From Plecoglossus altivelis (Eukaryota; Chordata; Actinopteri; Osmeriformes; Plecoglossidae), in NCBI GenBank assembly GCA_036571765.1, contig BROE01000019.1, positions 124,001-188,000 of the forward strand: a stretch of DNA of 64,000 nt. Direction: 5' to 3'. Made by a program: the position numbers and the translations under genes. This document shows positions 12,586 through 23,535 of the stretch, piece after piece (position 1 is the stretch's first letter; each line of letters opens with the position of its first letter). Under the pieces are notes generated by a model. It had not been told where the DNA came from. It did not search any database and saw only the letters and a list, made by a program, of their open reading frames with translations.

Positions 12586-13129
12586 GTGACTGAAGCATCT
12601 AAAGGACATTAAATATATTCACAAATAATAGGGCATTTGTGTATTCAATATGTAGGCATATCAATTACCTAAATCAAATCAGTTGATAAATTCTTGCACA
12701 TATTTTTAGACATAACAGTCTGTAGGAAGGGCTGATGTTAAGTGTCCATGAATCATAGATTATTCACTCAGTTGGTGAATTTATATTTCAGCCTTGTAAA
12801 TGTGACTGAACATTTGCTCATGACATGGAATTTGGAAATATTAAATAAAGATCTTTTGCAAGGCCACCTTAATCCCCTCACTGCACAAGTAGAATTTTCA
12901 GTGTAGACACTGCTTCCAAACTGTTAAAACGTCCAGGCTCACTTGGAAGATACACCTTTCAAAGGTGAAGAGAGCTACTTAAGGTTTTTTTGGGGGGGGG
13001 GGGGTAAATTGTATATGTATATAAATCCTTTTGGTTTAATATGTCGTTTACATTTACCAAAACTGTAAGTGGATGTAGAGAAAATTATAGTTGGTTAAAA
13101 TCAAACGGATACTGTAAAACGAATATCTG
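12586..13129. other. non-coding intron sequence with a G homopolymer
   Basis: No gene was recognised. A run of 13 G follows a T-run at 12992-13004 and is likely to be length-variable or error-prone. Confidence 0.6.
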
Positions 13130-15053
13130 GGCTACAACATCTAAACAAACGGCGCTTGTGTGGCGGCCGTGGAGATCTTGTGCAGGTGGAAAAGTTTGTT
13201 CGTGTGGTGGAAAAGTTTGTCCGTGTTTATGTCTATCGTGCTGTGCGATTATGAGAATTACCTACTCCAGAGATGAACTACTGAACATCAGTGCGACATT
13301 ACCCCTTTGTTGCCGCCCTAAATTGCAGGGTCTTTATTCGGTCTTTATTATACCTCACCAGCCTCCAATGACCCCAATCTACCAGATAAGTTCAATGTGT
13401 TTTGCACTAGGTTCGAAGTCCCGCGTGGGTCCCCCCACTCTATCCCACCCCCACCCCTCTCCACTGCCCCCACCACCTCATCTGCACCATTCGTCATCAC
13501 AGAGCATGAGGTTCAGAGGCTTTTTAAAGGTCAGAACATCAGGAAAGCGTGTGGTCCAGACATGGTGTCACCTGTTTCCCTAAGGCACTGTGCCAGTGAG
13601 CTGACCACAGTATTTTAAGGACATTTTCAATCAGTCATTAGAACTATGCCGAGTACCTGCCTGCTTCAAATCTGCTGTCATCATTCCGGTGCCGAAAAAA
13701 GCCCCAGATCACCTGCTTAAATGACTACAGACCGGTTGCTCTCACCTCAGCAGTCATGAAAGCTTTTGAACACTTGGTTCTCTCTTATCTCAAAGCATCC
13801 ACCACACCTCACGGGCCTTCTTCAATTTGCATATAGATCCAACCGCTCAGTTGATGATGCAATCAACATTGCACTTCACTTCATTATACAACACCTGGAC
13901 AATCAAAACACATATGCAAAACGCCTGTTTGTGGATTACAGCTCTGCCTTTAATACGATCATCCCTGACCTCCTCCACACCAAACTGAATCATCTGAATG
14001 TTCACCCCCTCCTCTGCTCATGGATTACAGACTTTCTCACCAACAGGACTCAATATGTCAGGCTGGGCCCACATCTCTCACAGCCCCGCACAGTCAACAC
14101 TGTTGCTCCCCAAGGTTGTGTGCTCTCCCCCTTTTTATTCTCATTGTACACCAACGACTGCACCTCTGGAGGCCCTTCTGTCAAAACCATCAAATATGCG
14201 GACGACACCACCATAATAGGCCTCAGCTCCAACATCAACGAGTCAGCCTACCGCAAAGAGGTCAGTCTCCTGGTGTCCTGGTGTGCAGTCAGTAACTCGG
14301 AGCTTAACATCAACAAAACTGCTGAGATGAGAGTGGATTTCCGCAAAAAGCCCCCAACTCATCTTTCTCTGGTCATCAATAACTCATCTGTGTCTGTGGT
14401 AGAGCACTTCAAGTTCCTGGGCACAACACACTCAAATGGGACAATAACATCTTCCAACTAGTGAAGAAAGGCCAGCAGCGCCTGTTCTTCCTTCGCCGCC
14501 TGAAAGGTCTACGACTCAGTCCCTCCATCATGGTGCAATTCTACAGAGTGGTCATTGAGAGTGTGCTAACATCCTCCCTCACGGTCTGGTTTTCCTCGGC
14601 GTCAGCCCGCGCAAAGGCCAGGCAACAAAGAGTCAGCAGAGCGGATCATCGGCTGCCCCCTGCCCCCCATTATGGACCTGTACAGCTCCATAATGTACAA
14701 GTCCATAAACAGAGCTGCGAAGATTGCGGCTGACCCCTCTCATCCTGCTAATAGTCTGTTTAATCTTCTCCCCTCTGGAAAGCGGTATAGGGCCTTTTTG
14801 CCAAAAACATCACGCCACCACCACCACAGTTTTTTCCCACAAGCAATAGTCCTCCTAAATGACTCTGAAATTTTGGAATTCATGGCACTTTATGTATTAT
14901 TTACCTCATCACCTTTTACATTCATATTCATGTTTGCTTATAATGTCTCTATTTGTCCTTGTATTGTGTTTTTGTGTGTTGCCTGAATGGAGAAGACCAA
15001 ATAAAATTCCTTGTATCTGTATACATGGCGAAATAAAGTTGAATTGAATTAAA
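13130..15053 (+). mobile_element. L2-like LINE copy B (second family), internally deleted
   Basis: A plus-strand LINE of a different L2-like family. The start of the protein (ITYSRDELLNI, about 13257) is followed within ~60 bases by linker sequence, so the endonuclease is missing through an internal deletion. The reverse transcriptase runs from about 13490 to 14460. The 3' end at about 15053 has a ttgaattgaatt tail typical of the L2 group. Several frame breaks and stops are present (near 13615, 13720 and 14460). Confidence 0.85.
13490..14860 (+). pseudogene. L2-like reverse transcriptase, broken
   Basis: RT motifs read in three frames: RKACGPDMVSP (13545), LQFAYRSNRSVDDAI (13823), LFVDYSSAFNTI (13925), VAPQGCVLSPFLFSLYTNDC (14103) and the catalytic YADDTTIIGL (14196). 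The post-RT parts KGQQRLFFLRRLKGL (14467) and NSLFNLLPSGKRYR (14750) follow in other frames. RT motifs 0 to 5 are recognisable, but stops and shifts mean the copy is dead. It differs from copy A in its linker and in the tail of the RT, so it is a separate family. Confidence 0.88.
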
Positions 15054-15450
15054 GAAACTAATCAAAGATAATTTGGAAAGTGTTTGCATAAGACTAATAA
15101 AGAAAACAAACGTGTTAATTTAAACTCTGATGTCTGATGTTAACCATACAGATGAATGAAAAGTACACTAAGAAGACAAGAGATCTCAAAAGGGCATCAG
15201 GATGAGGGGAGGGGAGTGACAGCAAATTAGTTAGGGAAATAATGTTAGGGCTCTATCTGTCCACTGTGAGACAAATAATTTGCAAATGTAGAGCATTTAA
15301 CATGACAGAAATTCCAACTAGAAATGGGTGCCCTTCCAAAATGTCCCAGAGATCACAAGAACAATAATAAATTAGGTGCAAGCGCACCCAAGCATAAAAT
15401 CAAGAGATTTGCAGACATCCCTTGTTGCATCTCAGCTAAATGTACATGCT

Positions 15451-16665
15451 TCAACAATAAGGACACTTAATTGGAATGATATTCATGATTATTAGGAAAT
15501 TATGAATGTCCATCCATCCATCCATTTTCTTCCGCTTATCCGGGGCCGGGTCGCGGGGGCAGCAGTCTGAGCAGGGAGGCCCAGACTTCCTTCTCCATGC
15601 ACACCACCTCCAGCTCCTCCGGGGGATCCCGAGGCGTTCCCAGGCCAGCCGAGAGACATAGTCCCTCCAGCGTGTCCTGGGTCTTCCCCGGGGCCGCCTC
15701 CCGGTAGGATATGCCCGGAACACCTCCCGAGGGAGGCGTCCAGGAGGCATCCGAAACAGATGCCCGAGCCACCTCAGCTGGCTCCTCTCGACGTGGAGGA
15801 GCAGCGGCTCTACTCCGAGCTCCTCCCGTGTGACCGAGCTCCTCACCTTATCTCTAAGGGAGCGCCCGACCACCCTGCGGAGAAAACTCATTTCGACCGC
15901 TTGTATCCGCGATCTCGTCCTTTCGGTCATTACCCAAAGTTCATGACCATAGGTGAGAGTAGGAACGTAGATCGACCGGTAAATTGAGAGCTTCGCCTTC
16001 CGGCTCAGCTCCTTCTTCACCACGACGGACCGGTACAGAGAGCGCATCACTGCGGCCGCTGCACCGATCCGCCTGTCAATCTCACGTTCCGTCCTTCCCT
16101 CACTCGTGAACAAGACCCCGAGATACTTGAACTCCTCCACTTGAAGCAAGGGCTCCCCACCCACCCGGAGGGAGCAAGCCACCTTCTTCCGGTCGAGAAC
16201 CATGGCCTCAGATTTCGAGGTGCTGATTCCCATCCCGGCCGCTTCACACTCGGCTGCAAACCGCTCTAGTGCATGCTGTAGGTCCCGGTCCGATGGAGCC
16301 ATCAGGACAACATCATCTGCGAATAGCAGAGATGAAATCCTGTGCCCCCCGAACCAGACACCCTCCGGCCCCTGGCTGTGCCTAGAAATTCTGTCCATGA
16401 AAACAATGAACAGAACCGGTGACAAAGGGCAGCCCTGGCGGAGTCCAACATGCACCGAGAACAGGTCCGACTTACTACCGGCAATGCGAACACAGCTCCT
16501 GCTCCGGTCATACAGGGACCGGACGGCCCTGAGCAAAGGGCCCCGGACCCCGTACTCCCGGCAAACCCCCCACAGGGCACCACGAGGGACACGGTCGAAC
16601 GCCTTCTCCAGGTCCACAAAACACATGTGAACCGGTTGGGCAAACTCCCATGAACCCTCAAGCAC
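15451..16665 (-). pseudogene. RTE-type reverse transcriptase, C-terminal two-thirds
   Basis: An open frame of 404 codons. It covers the RT palm from MCFVDLEKAFDRVPRG, through VGLRQGCPLSPVLF and the catalytic LLFADDVVLMAPS, to FKYLGVLFTSEGRT and the C-terminal region with YGHELWVMTERT and RGRPRTRWRDYV, ending just past the GGAT tail. Motifs 0-2 and the endonuclease are not in this frame, because sequence is missing at 16670. The frame is clean, suggesting a fairly young insertion. Frames on the opposite strand in this interval are shadows. Confidence 0.88.
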
Positions 16666-16670
16666 CCGAN

Positions 16671-17470
16671 ACTAGCACAGAAGTCCAACAACAAAACACC
16701 GCTCGGGTTCAGATCGGGGGGACCGTTCCTCCCAATCACACCTCTCCAGGTGTCACTGTCGTCACCCACATGGGCGTTGAAGTCCCCCAGCAGAACAATG
16801 GAGTCCCCGGTCGGTGCACTATCCAGTACCCCTCCCAGGGACCCCAAGAAGGCTGGCTACTCTGCACTGCTGTTCGGCCCATAGGCCGATACAACAGTGA
16901 GAGACCTGTCCCCGGCTTGAAGGCGCAGGGACACGACCCTCTCGTCTACCGGGGTAAACCCCAACACGTGGCGGCTGAGCCACAAGGCTATAAGCAAGCC
17001 CACGCCAGCCCGCCGCCTCTCCCCGCGAGCAACGCCAGAGAAATGTAGAGTCCAGCCTCTCTCGAGGATAATGGACCCAGAACCCAGGCTGTGCGTGGAG
17101 GTGAGGGCGACTATATCTAGCCGGTAACGCTCTACCTCCCGCACAAGCTCGGGCTCCTTTCCTGCCAGCGAGGTGACATTCCATGTCCCCAGCGCTAGAG
17201 ACCGTGTGCATGGCCTCGGTCGTCCAGGCACCTGCCCCTGACCGCCGCCCAAAACACACTGCACCGGCCCCCTAAGGTCCTTCCTGTGGGTGGTAGGCCT
17301 GCAGGAAGGTGATCCCACATCGCCTTTTCGGGCTATACCCGGCTGGGTCCCATGGGCAAAGACCCGGCCACCAGGCGCTCGCCTGCGAGCACCCACTCCA
17401 GGCCTGGCTCCAGGGTGGGGCCCCGGTAACGCCGCTCCGGGCGACGTAACGATTCTCCTTAGTTTTGTCG
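16671..17470 (-). pseudogene. RTE-type APE endonuclease, N-terminal part
   Basis: The minus-strand frame starts at the ATG just after the ribozyme-like segment (MTTKLRRIVTSPG) and has a basic, Gly/Pro/Arg-rich leader of about 95 residues. The apurinic-type endonuclease then starts at LALGTWNVTSLAGKE, with LDIVALTSTHSLGSGS, VSAYGPNSSAE, SIVLLGDFNAHVGDD and a break at LLLDFCAS. The GDFNAH block is the conserved catalytic motif of this family. The SDH-containing end is lost at the n. Confidence 0.85.
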
Positions 17471-17487
17471 TCATAGGGGTTTTTGTT

Positions 17488-17634
17488 GAACCGCACTTAG
17501 TCTGGCTAGTCACCTAGGACTAGTTTGCCATGGGAAACCCTACCAGGGGCTTATTGTCCCCGACAACATAGCTCCTGGGATCATTCAAGCACTCAAACCC
17601 CTCCACTACGTTAAGGTGGTGGTTCAAGGAGGGG
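17488..17634 (-). ncRNA. HDV-like ribozyme, RTE copy 2 (decayed)
   Basis: On the minus strand, P1 is intact (CCCCTCC at 17634-17628 pairs with GGAGGGG at 17604-17598), and L3 is TTAACGT. Two G-to-A changes relative to the 31 kb copy create one mismatch in P2 (GAACCAC against GCGGTTC at 17494-17488) and one in P3. The changes look like CpG-type decay. P4 (CTGG/CCAG, CTAG/CTAG) and the CTAA of J4/2 are otherwise as in the best copy. It is 147 nt, the same length as the 31 kb copy. Confidence 0.6.
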
Positions 17635-18120
17635 ATTATCAGAATGAATTATGAATTATGAATATCATTAATGGTATTCATCATTGTTAAAAGGAAGCCT
17701 CTGCTGTCAAAGCGAACCAAGTGGCCCATCTTAATTCATCCAGATACCACCGTAGCAAACGTGAAGTTTTTCAAAAGTCCACCAGACATAGAAAAAGGAC
17801 CCTTTTGTCACAATCAACTCAACTGTGTTTGGCAAAAAGCATCACTGCCCACCACCAAAAGAATCTCATCCCAACAGCCAAGCTAGGTGGTTAATGGGTT
17901 AAGATCTGCTGCAGCTTTTCCTTCTCTGGACCTAGATGACTGTACAACATCAAAGGAACTATGCATTCTTAGGTATATCAAGAGATTCTTGAGCATAGCA
18001 TTATCCTATCAGTCAAATAACAAAATCTGGGTTTTAAATGAGTCTTCCATCTGGAATATCTATCATCTATTACGCAAAGAATTCAAGACTATATACCAAA
18101 ACATGGCTCAGGAGAAAGAT

Positions 18121-19655
18121 ATAGGGCCCTATCTTGCACCCAGCATAACCAACCTTGTACACATGTATCATTCCTATTTTGCGTGCGATGCACAGCAGAA
18201 TTTTCCAGCCACAGACGTACATTGGTAGATTATGGAATGAATTTGCGCTCCAGGGGGTGGTTCAGCAAAAAAGGAGGCGTGTTCAGGAGCAAACATTCGC
18301 TGGTACTGTTTTATAGTTTCATAAAATAATTCTGCCACAGACCAGGAAAAAGGTGTTTTAAAGTCAGTGGCACAATATTCAAATGGTATTTTAAGGGCAC
18401 AGGCTTGGCCATAATGTAGCTTTTGCACAATGCACATGCACTTTGCTTTATATATACGCCAGAATTAAACATAGCAATCAAAATATAACACTCCTTTCTA
18501 AAAATGACATTCTTGCAACAAAACCATACACACAAGCACCTTTCGAATTATAGAAATGAAGAAAAATAGAATCACAAATAATCAAATTGAGCAACAAAAC
18601 AACAGTAAAAATATAATGGATACATTTCTACTGGGGGAAAAACATATACTTGTTTTGTGTGTGTGTGTGCTCTGTGTAGCAACTGAAGTTAGAATGGACT
18701 CTTTGGCGAGCCTCTCTTATAGACAGGACATGATCACGTGGTCCACTACAGTAGCCTTGATGTCATCTGATACATCTGATCTGATATCATCTACACACTG
18801 GTCCTCGTCTTTGTCCTCGTCCTCTAACACATCCGACTCCTCTCACTCTCTTTGTCCTCTCACTCTGACTCTCATTGCCTCCATGATTCTCAAAGTGGCT
18901 TGCTTAACCTGCTTGCCTATTTATAGTGCCAACGCTCAGAACAATTGGTGTTCTGTTTTCTATGCAAGTGTATTCAAGTGTGTATGTGAGTGTCTATAAT
19001 TGCCAGGTGAGTTTTGTATTTTGAACAGTGTTTTTCCAAAGATAATTGGTGATTCAGTTTTTGAACAAAGTGTCTGATGCAAGAAAACATGTGTAATGTT
19101 TCACAATAAGTGTGTTACAGAATTGCAAGCATTGTTCAAAATTCACAGTGTGTCTAAGCAAAGATTATACTGTGTTTAATGTATTCTACAAAAAGTTATA
19201 AGGCATAATAAGATAATAATAATAAGGCATTGCAGCTTTGGTCTAAGCATTTGATTTTAATGTGTAAGCAATGTGCAAAATCGATTCAGGTTAACTACAT
19301 TTCTAATATCCCCATACAATGTAACTTCTCTGTCTTTCACTGCCATGACGAGAACATCGGTCTCCGGCTGTGAACGATCCTGTTGTGCGTCTGTCAAATC
19401 TACCGTTATAATAGCAACCCACCATGGAACAAGCACTCCTGCTTTTAAAGGGAATGTGAGCTGATGCTTTGATTGTTTCATTGCACGTTAAGCCCAAACC
19501 ACATCTATGACTAATCTAACTACTTCAGACCAACCCATTTTAGCTTTGCACCAGGCGCAAGAGTAATTATATCCTGCCGGTATAATGACAACAGCCAAGT
19601 GACTTGCATTTCAGGCTTGACACTTGCATTTCAGATCATGTAAACAGGGCCCATA
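18121..19655. mobile_element. DNA transposon with gggccctat-type termini (unclassified)
   Basis: The left end reads atagggccctatcttgcacc (18121-18140). The right end (about 19495-19650) reads, on the reverse strand, gggccctgtttacatg and then tttgcgcctggtgc-like sequence, and contains taagcccaaaccacatctat. Elements with GGGCCCTAT termini and GCGC-rich subterminal sequence are common in fish. I cannot name the superfamily with confidence (Harbinger or hAT are possible). The middle contains an IS630-like fragment, so insertions or chimerism are likely. Confidence 0.4.
18660..18790 (-). pseudogene. IS630/Tc1-like transposase N-terminal fragment
   Basis: On the minus strand, pieces read SDDIKATVVDHVI and then SIREARQRVHSNFS. 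These match the helix-turn-helix start of a widespread fish IS630-like transposase (SDEIRATLVDHV...MREAGQRVQPNLS). An Arg/Gly-rich N-terminal stretch precedes it but is disrupted (reverse of 18790-18890). No catalytic D or E residues remain here. The match is from memory of the family. Confidence 0.5.
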
Positions 19656-21377
19656 TTGTTATGGGTTAACCAAGTCTGACCTAAATTAAATTAAGATGCT
19701 GTGGCACAACCTAACAGAGGGCTGTTCACGCTAGATACCATTTAAGCCTCACTTAATTGAGTTACTCAATGAAGATGAGTGAGGAAAAATCTTTGAAAAC
19801 CGATGTCAGAGTGAATACTGGCTATGGGCAACATTGACTCCACATTATTGCTGCCAATGGAGATGCCATAAGCTCTAAGGGGTTTATACACAGGGGTTGG
19901 CATATTTTGTCTGCATCAAATCAGAATTTCTGTTTATTTCATTGGTTTTGCAGAATACCCAATGAAAATGTATCATTTTGTTTTGGTAACTGACTCAATG
20001 TCTTCTTTGACCATTTGGGGAATTTGAATGTTTATTTTATATATTTTATAGCAAATGATTGATCAACCCTGTAGACTTCACATACTTTATGTATTGACTT
20101 TACTTTTAAAATCAACACTTGATATGATATCAGGACAAGACATTCAACTTTGTTTAACTCATATTTATCCAGTTTGTCAGCATATGAATGACTGAGTACC
20201 ACTGGAATGTTTCTTTACAAACAATTGTTACGTAGTCTTAAAGTTCCCATGTTACAGTTCTTCAACAGTTCATGTGTTATTCAGATTTGTCTCAGTACTG
20301 TCTTTTTTTCTCCACCTTCACTCTCTTGCATGCACTCTTCCACTCTACATGTGCCACTTGTTTGTTTGGTGGGCTACAGCTTCCCATCCCCAGGTATAAG
20401 AAGGTAAGACACTGTGGACACTTACCCTGTGCAGTGGTCAAAGCCCTAACCAACCCTTATTACCCAAACCTATCCCAGTGAACATTTGAGAAGCCTAACC
20501 TTATCCTATCCATGCTGTAAACCCAGACCGGCCAATAACCCTAAGCAACCCTCACCTTAATGTCCTTCAATCAATGTACCTATAAAGTGTCCATTAAATT
20601 ATCCACTACACCCATAAGAAACCTTCCAAACACAACTTGTTTCTCACTCTTTGTTAATTATTATCAATGAATGTTCTCCTGATCATGACAATAGGTCATC
20701 TCCTTGTGGGGCAGCATGTTGGCCCTTTTATTTTTGCTATTGAATTAAGTTCAATCTGACATGCGGGGTCAGTCTGCTACTACAAAAGATTGACAAAAGT
20801 CAACAGTGAAAAGATAACAATAAAATATCGCAACTGTCAACTGTGTTACACTCCTAGGATCTGATATTTGCCATGCCACCCAAGTGGAGTCTGGAGTCGA
20901 CGTTTCCGTAGACTCCAGAAAATGTGCCACAATGTAAATGTCAAAAGATATTAGTGTGAATATATTTTCTGCCATAGGCTGGTCTTTGTAAAATAGGCTA
21001 CCTGTTGTGGGTCAACAACTCCATGTAGGCCTGGCCTATCAACCTTGGTGATTAACTTTCCACAACTTTCATCAATATTCCAAATTGTTTCCTGGTCTTG
21101 ATATTTCTTCTGCTTGAGTTTACACTACATCTCGCTCTTAAACACTGCAAGTTGTTTAGACACACCTGCTTAATGTACTAGCTTGACAGTCAAAGCAATC
21201 ATCAAGATTTAATTTATTTTTAAGATTATTTTATATTTTGATGATTGATCGGATGTAGTCTTCATTCGGATGTACACATGGTTGGCTGTTTGTTACCAGA
21301 TTAGTAAATTAGGATTTTAAGTGATAGACTATAGCCTACAACTAATGTTGTAGAATCTTAATAACTTGTTGGTTTAT
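19656..21377. other. non-coding intron sequence
   Basis: No exon, repeat family or RNA gene was recognised. AT-rich throughout. Confidence 0.5.
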
Positions 21378-21500
21378 ACAACTCCAATTCCAAAAAGGTT
21401 GGGATACTGTGCAATTATTTGTAAATCTCAGAAACTCATATGTCATTCACAATAGAGCATTGAAAATATATAAAATGTTTAGAAATCATAATAATTTGGA
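21378..21500 (+). repeat. Tc1-like terminal fragment
   Basis: It begins tacaactccaattccaaaaa and continues ggttgggatactgtgc. This is the terminal sequence type (about 'attccaaaaagttgggac') of a fish Tc1-like family, also seen in degenerate form at 30279 and 33868. Only one end is evident. Confidence 0.55.
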
Positions 21501-21749
21501 ATTTGATGGCCACAACAGTGGCACTAATGCAGTAACGTGAGGTGAGGTTCGTGGCTGGGGAGGCACTAACTCTTTCAAGTCAGATTTACAAATGAATTCA
21601 ACAGAGTAGCACAAATTTACCATTTAACTGGCTGCTTGCATATTTGACTAATGGTTATGTTTTATATCCTGTATCAGCGTTCTTTAAACACAGATAAATA
21701 AGGTACATATTTGTCATTACGTCTATAGCAGCTCAGAGAGCATATTTGA

Positions 21750-22083
21750 AGTGAAGTGACGTATTGTCAAGTATGGTTACCCATACTTGAAATTTACCTC
21801 TGCATTTAACCCATCCAAGTGCACACACAGTAGTGAGTAGTGGGCAACCACACGCACACACAGTGAACATACACCCGGAGCAGTGGGCAGCTTTTGCTCT
21901 AGCGCCCGGGAAGCAATTGGGGGTTCGGTGCCTTGCTCAAGGGCACCTCAGTCATGGTATCGAAGGCAGAGAGAGTGCTGTTTATTCACAATCCCCACCT
22001 TCAATTCCTGCCAGTGTGAGAATCGAACCAGCAACTTGTAGGTTACAAGTCCGACTCCCTAACCATTAGGCCACAACTTCTCC
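21750..22083 (-). repeat. tRNA-derived SINE
   Basis: On the minus strand the head (22083-22010) looks like a tRNA. Box A (TGGCCTAATGG, 22073-22063) and box B (GGTTCGATTC, 22029-22020) are about 34 bases apart, the spacing of a pol III internal promoter. The body that follows contains gaggtgcccttgagcaaggc and ccaattgcttcccgggcgct, a block seen in many fish SINEs. The end, near 21750, is acgtcacttcacttc-like. It is not a functional tRNA gene: there is no acceptor-stem pairing and the body is SINE sequence. Confidence 0.8.
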
Positions 22084-23521
22084 ATATTTGCTCTTCTCCC
22101 TCTGTGTTGCTAATATACCGTCACAATTCCACAGTTCACACTCATTCAATACAAAAGGAAGAATATACAGTTCACAACGAAAAGACAAACGTAGTTTAAT
22201 TCTTTTCAATAACTTTTTTCTTATCTTTTATATATACATTATTATATTAAGAAATAATCTCACGTATCATCATTTAAAGCAAATCTCATAGTTCTGGTGT
22301 TGATCTCTCAATATTTGAGTTCTTGCTCCGACTGAAAGTTCAGTTTTGAAACATTTCTGGTCATGAACTCTAAACAGCAGGCTCACTATCGCCGCCTTCA
22401 TTGAGGCAGAGATCCTGGCTGCTTCAAGGCAAGCATTTTCCTTGTGGATTTATGTCAGATCAGTAAGACTTAAATATTACACATACGTGAAATACATTAC
22501 TTAACATTACTGAAATTGACGAATAATAAAAGTTTCTTCAAATAACATATTGTAAACATACACAGAAATGGAAACATCTATGTGCAATTTGCATCTGCTC
22601 ACTCCAGTTGTGCAATATGGAGGGAGGCTCTTCTCGCCCGTGCCTTACCTCTCGTCTCTCCATTGTATTTGAATAGGATATAAAGAATTTATGCGATTTT
22701 CACTATAATAATGATTTTAAAATTACATAGCAATAGCACAAAGTATTTTAAGCATAGACCAGAGGACAAAAATTAACACATATTTTATTTTATTATTTCC
22801 TTTCTTTTCCTTCTCATGAGGATAGGTGAGGCACAGCCTTACTCGACTCCCGACTGCACGTCCCTGGCATACACATATTGTAATTCCTAACGCACTACCT
22901 GCTATTCTGGTCTTGATTTTTGACACGCAACATGTCAATAGGATGGCTATTATTAGAAGTCTCTGTCCAGAGTAGAGTTGTCAGTTATTTTGCCAAGTAC
23001 ATTGTTACATTAGTATCATTTTAGATTAAATCTGAGATTAACACATTGATTGCTTTTGCTTGTGTGTCTCAATCTAGTACCTTTCAGATTTGTCCTCCAG
23101 CCTCACTGACAGGCTGAACTGAAACATATGTCAATGGGTCAAACTGATAAACCTCTGATCTGTCTGTGCCATAGCCATCAAAGCAAAGGATGTCAGCTGG
23201 AGTGAAATCTTCAGCAACGCATGACCTTCCAGTTTCAAACATCACATGGCTTTTCATCACTATCCTTCTCCATTGTTTTTTTATTTTGTAAAGATAGCCA
23301 TCATTAGCATAATGGACAGTGTCAAAGTATCACAGGGCATTTAGTCCACCCCATAACTTCATATTTATTTTAAAAATCCCACAGCCTGGATTGTTTACCA
23401 GACAGGTAGGATATTATATGCCTAATATTGGACTTTTGGAATTACACTTCAAGTGACTACTGCAAACATCATCAGAATTCGATATGGGTTTCAATTTCAT
23501 CCAACAGACCAAACTAGGTAA
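22084..23521. other. non-coding intron sequence
   Basis: No gene or named repeat was recognised. Confidence 0.5.
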
Positions 23522-23535
23522 TTGCTACATATTTC

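Larger units (their letters stand above)
15508..17634 (-). mobile_element. RTE (Rex3-like) LINE copy 2, full 5' end, internal gap
   Basis: On the minus strand this copy runs from a ribozyme-like 5' end (17634) through the endonuclease (to about 16671) and then, across a single undetermined base at 16670, into the reverse transcriptase and the GGAT tail (15511-15524). The region between the late endonuclease and the RT palm is missing at the n. Imperfect flanking duplication is suggested by aattatgaat at 15498-15507 and 17647-17656, with attatcag/attattag-like sequence beside it. It lies inside a Tc1-like remnant. Confidence 0.87.
15150..17930 (+). mobile_element. Tc1-like remnant split by an RTE insertion
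   Basis: The left part (15150-15507) and right part (17647-about 17930) read as one degenerate Tc1-like transposase region once the RTE copy is taken out. The left part has phrases such as gacaagagatctcaaaa, catttaacatgacagaaatt and cagacatcccttgttgcatc. The right part continues with gaagcctctgctgtcaaag and accaagtggcccatcttaat. The frames are full of stops. The join lies between ggacacttaattggaatg and the right part, consistent with a single ancestral element. Ends and inverted repeats were not located. Confidence 0.55.

Noticed and set aside
13041..13583. A 180-codon plus-strand open frame as a host gene
   Set aside because: The part after about 13250 is the start and linker of an L2-like LINE read partly out of frame; the first part has no family signal.
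16202..17513. Long plus-strand frames rich in Pro, Arg and Gly in RTE copies (also at 24035 and 53442)
   Set aside because: They are antisense shadows of the GC-rich RTE polyprotein; the minus-strand frames carry the real motifs.
18556..18999. A 147-codon plus-strand frame rich in Ser as a secreted or membrane protein
   Set aside because: The opposite strand encodes an IS630-like transposase fragment with recognisable motifs, so the Ser-rich frame is a shadow of Arg-rich coding sequence.
22010..22083. Possible tRNA gene on the minus strand (box A and box B present)
   Set aside because: The sequence continues into a typical SINE body, and no acceptor stem or proper cloverleaf could be drawn, so it is the head of a tRNA-derived SINE.
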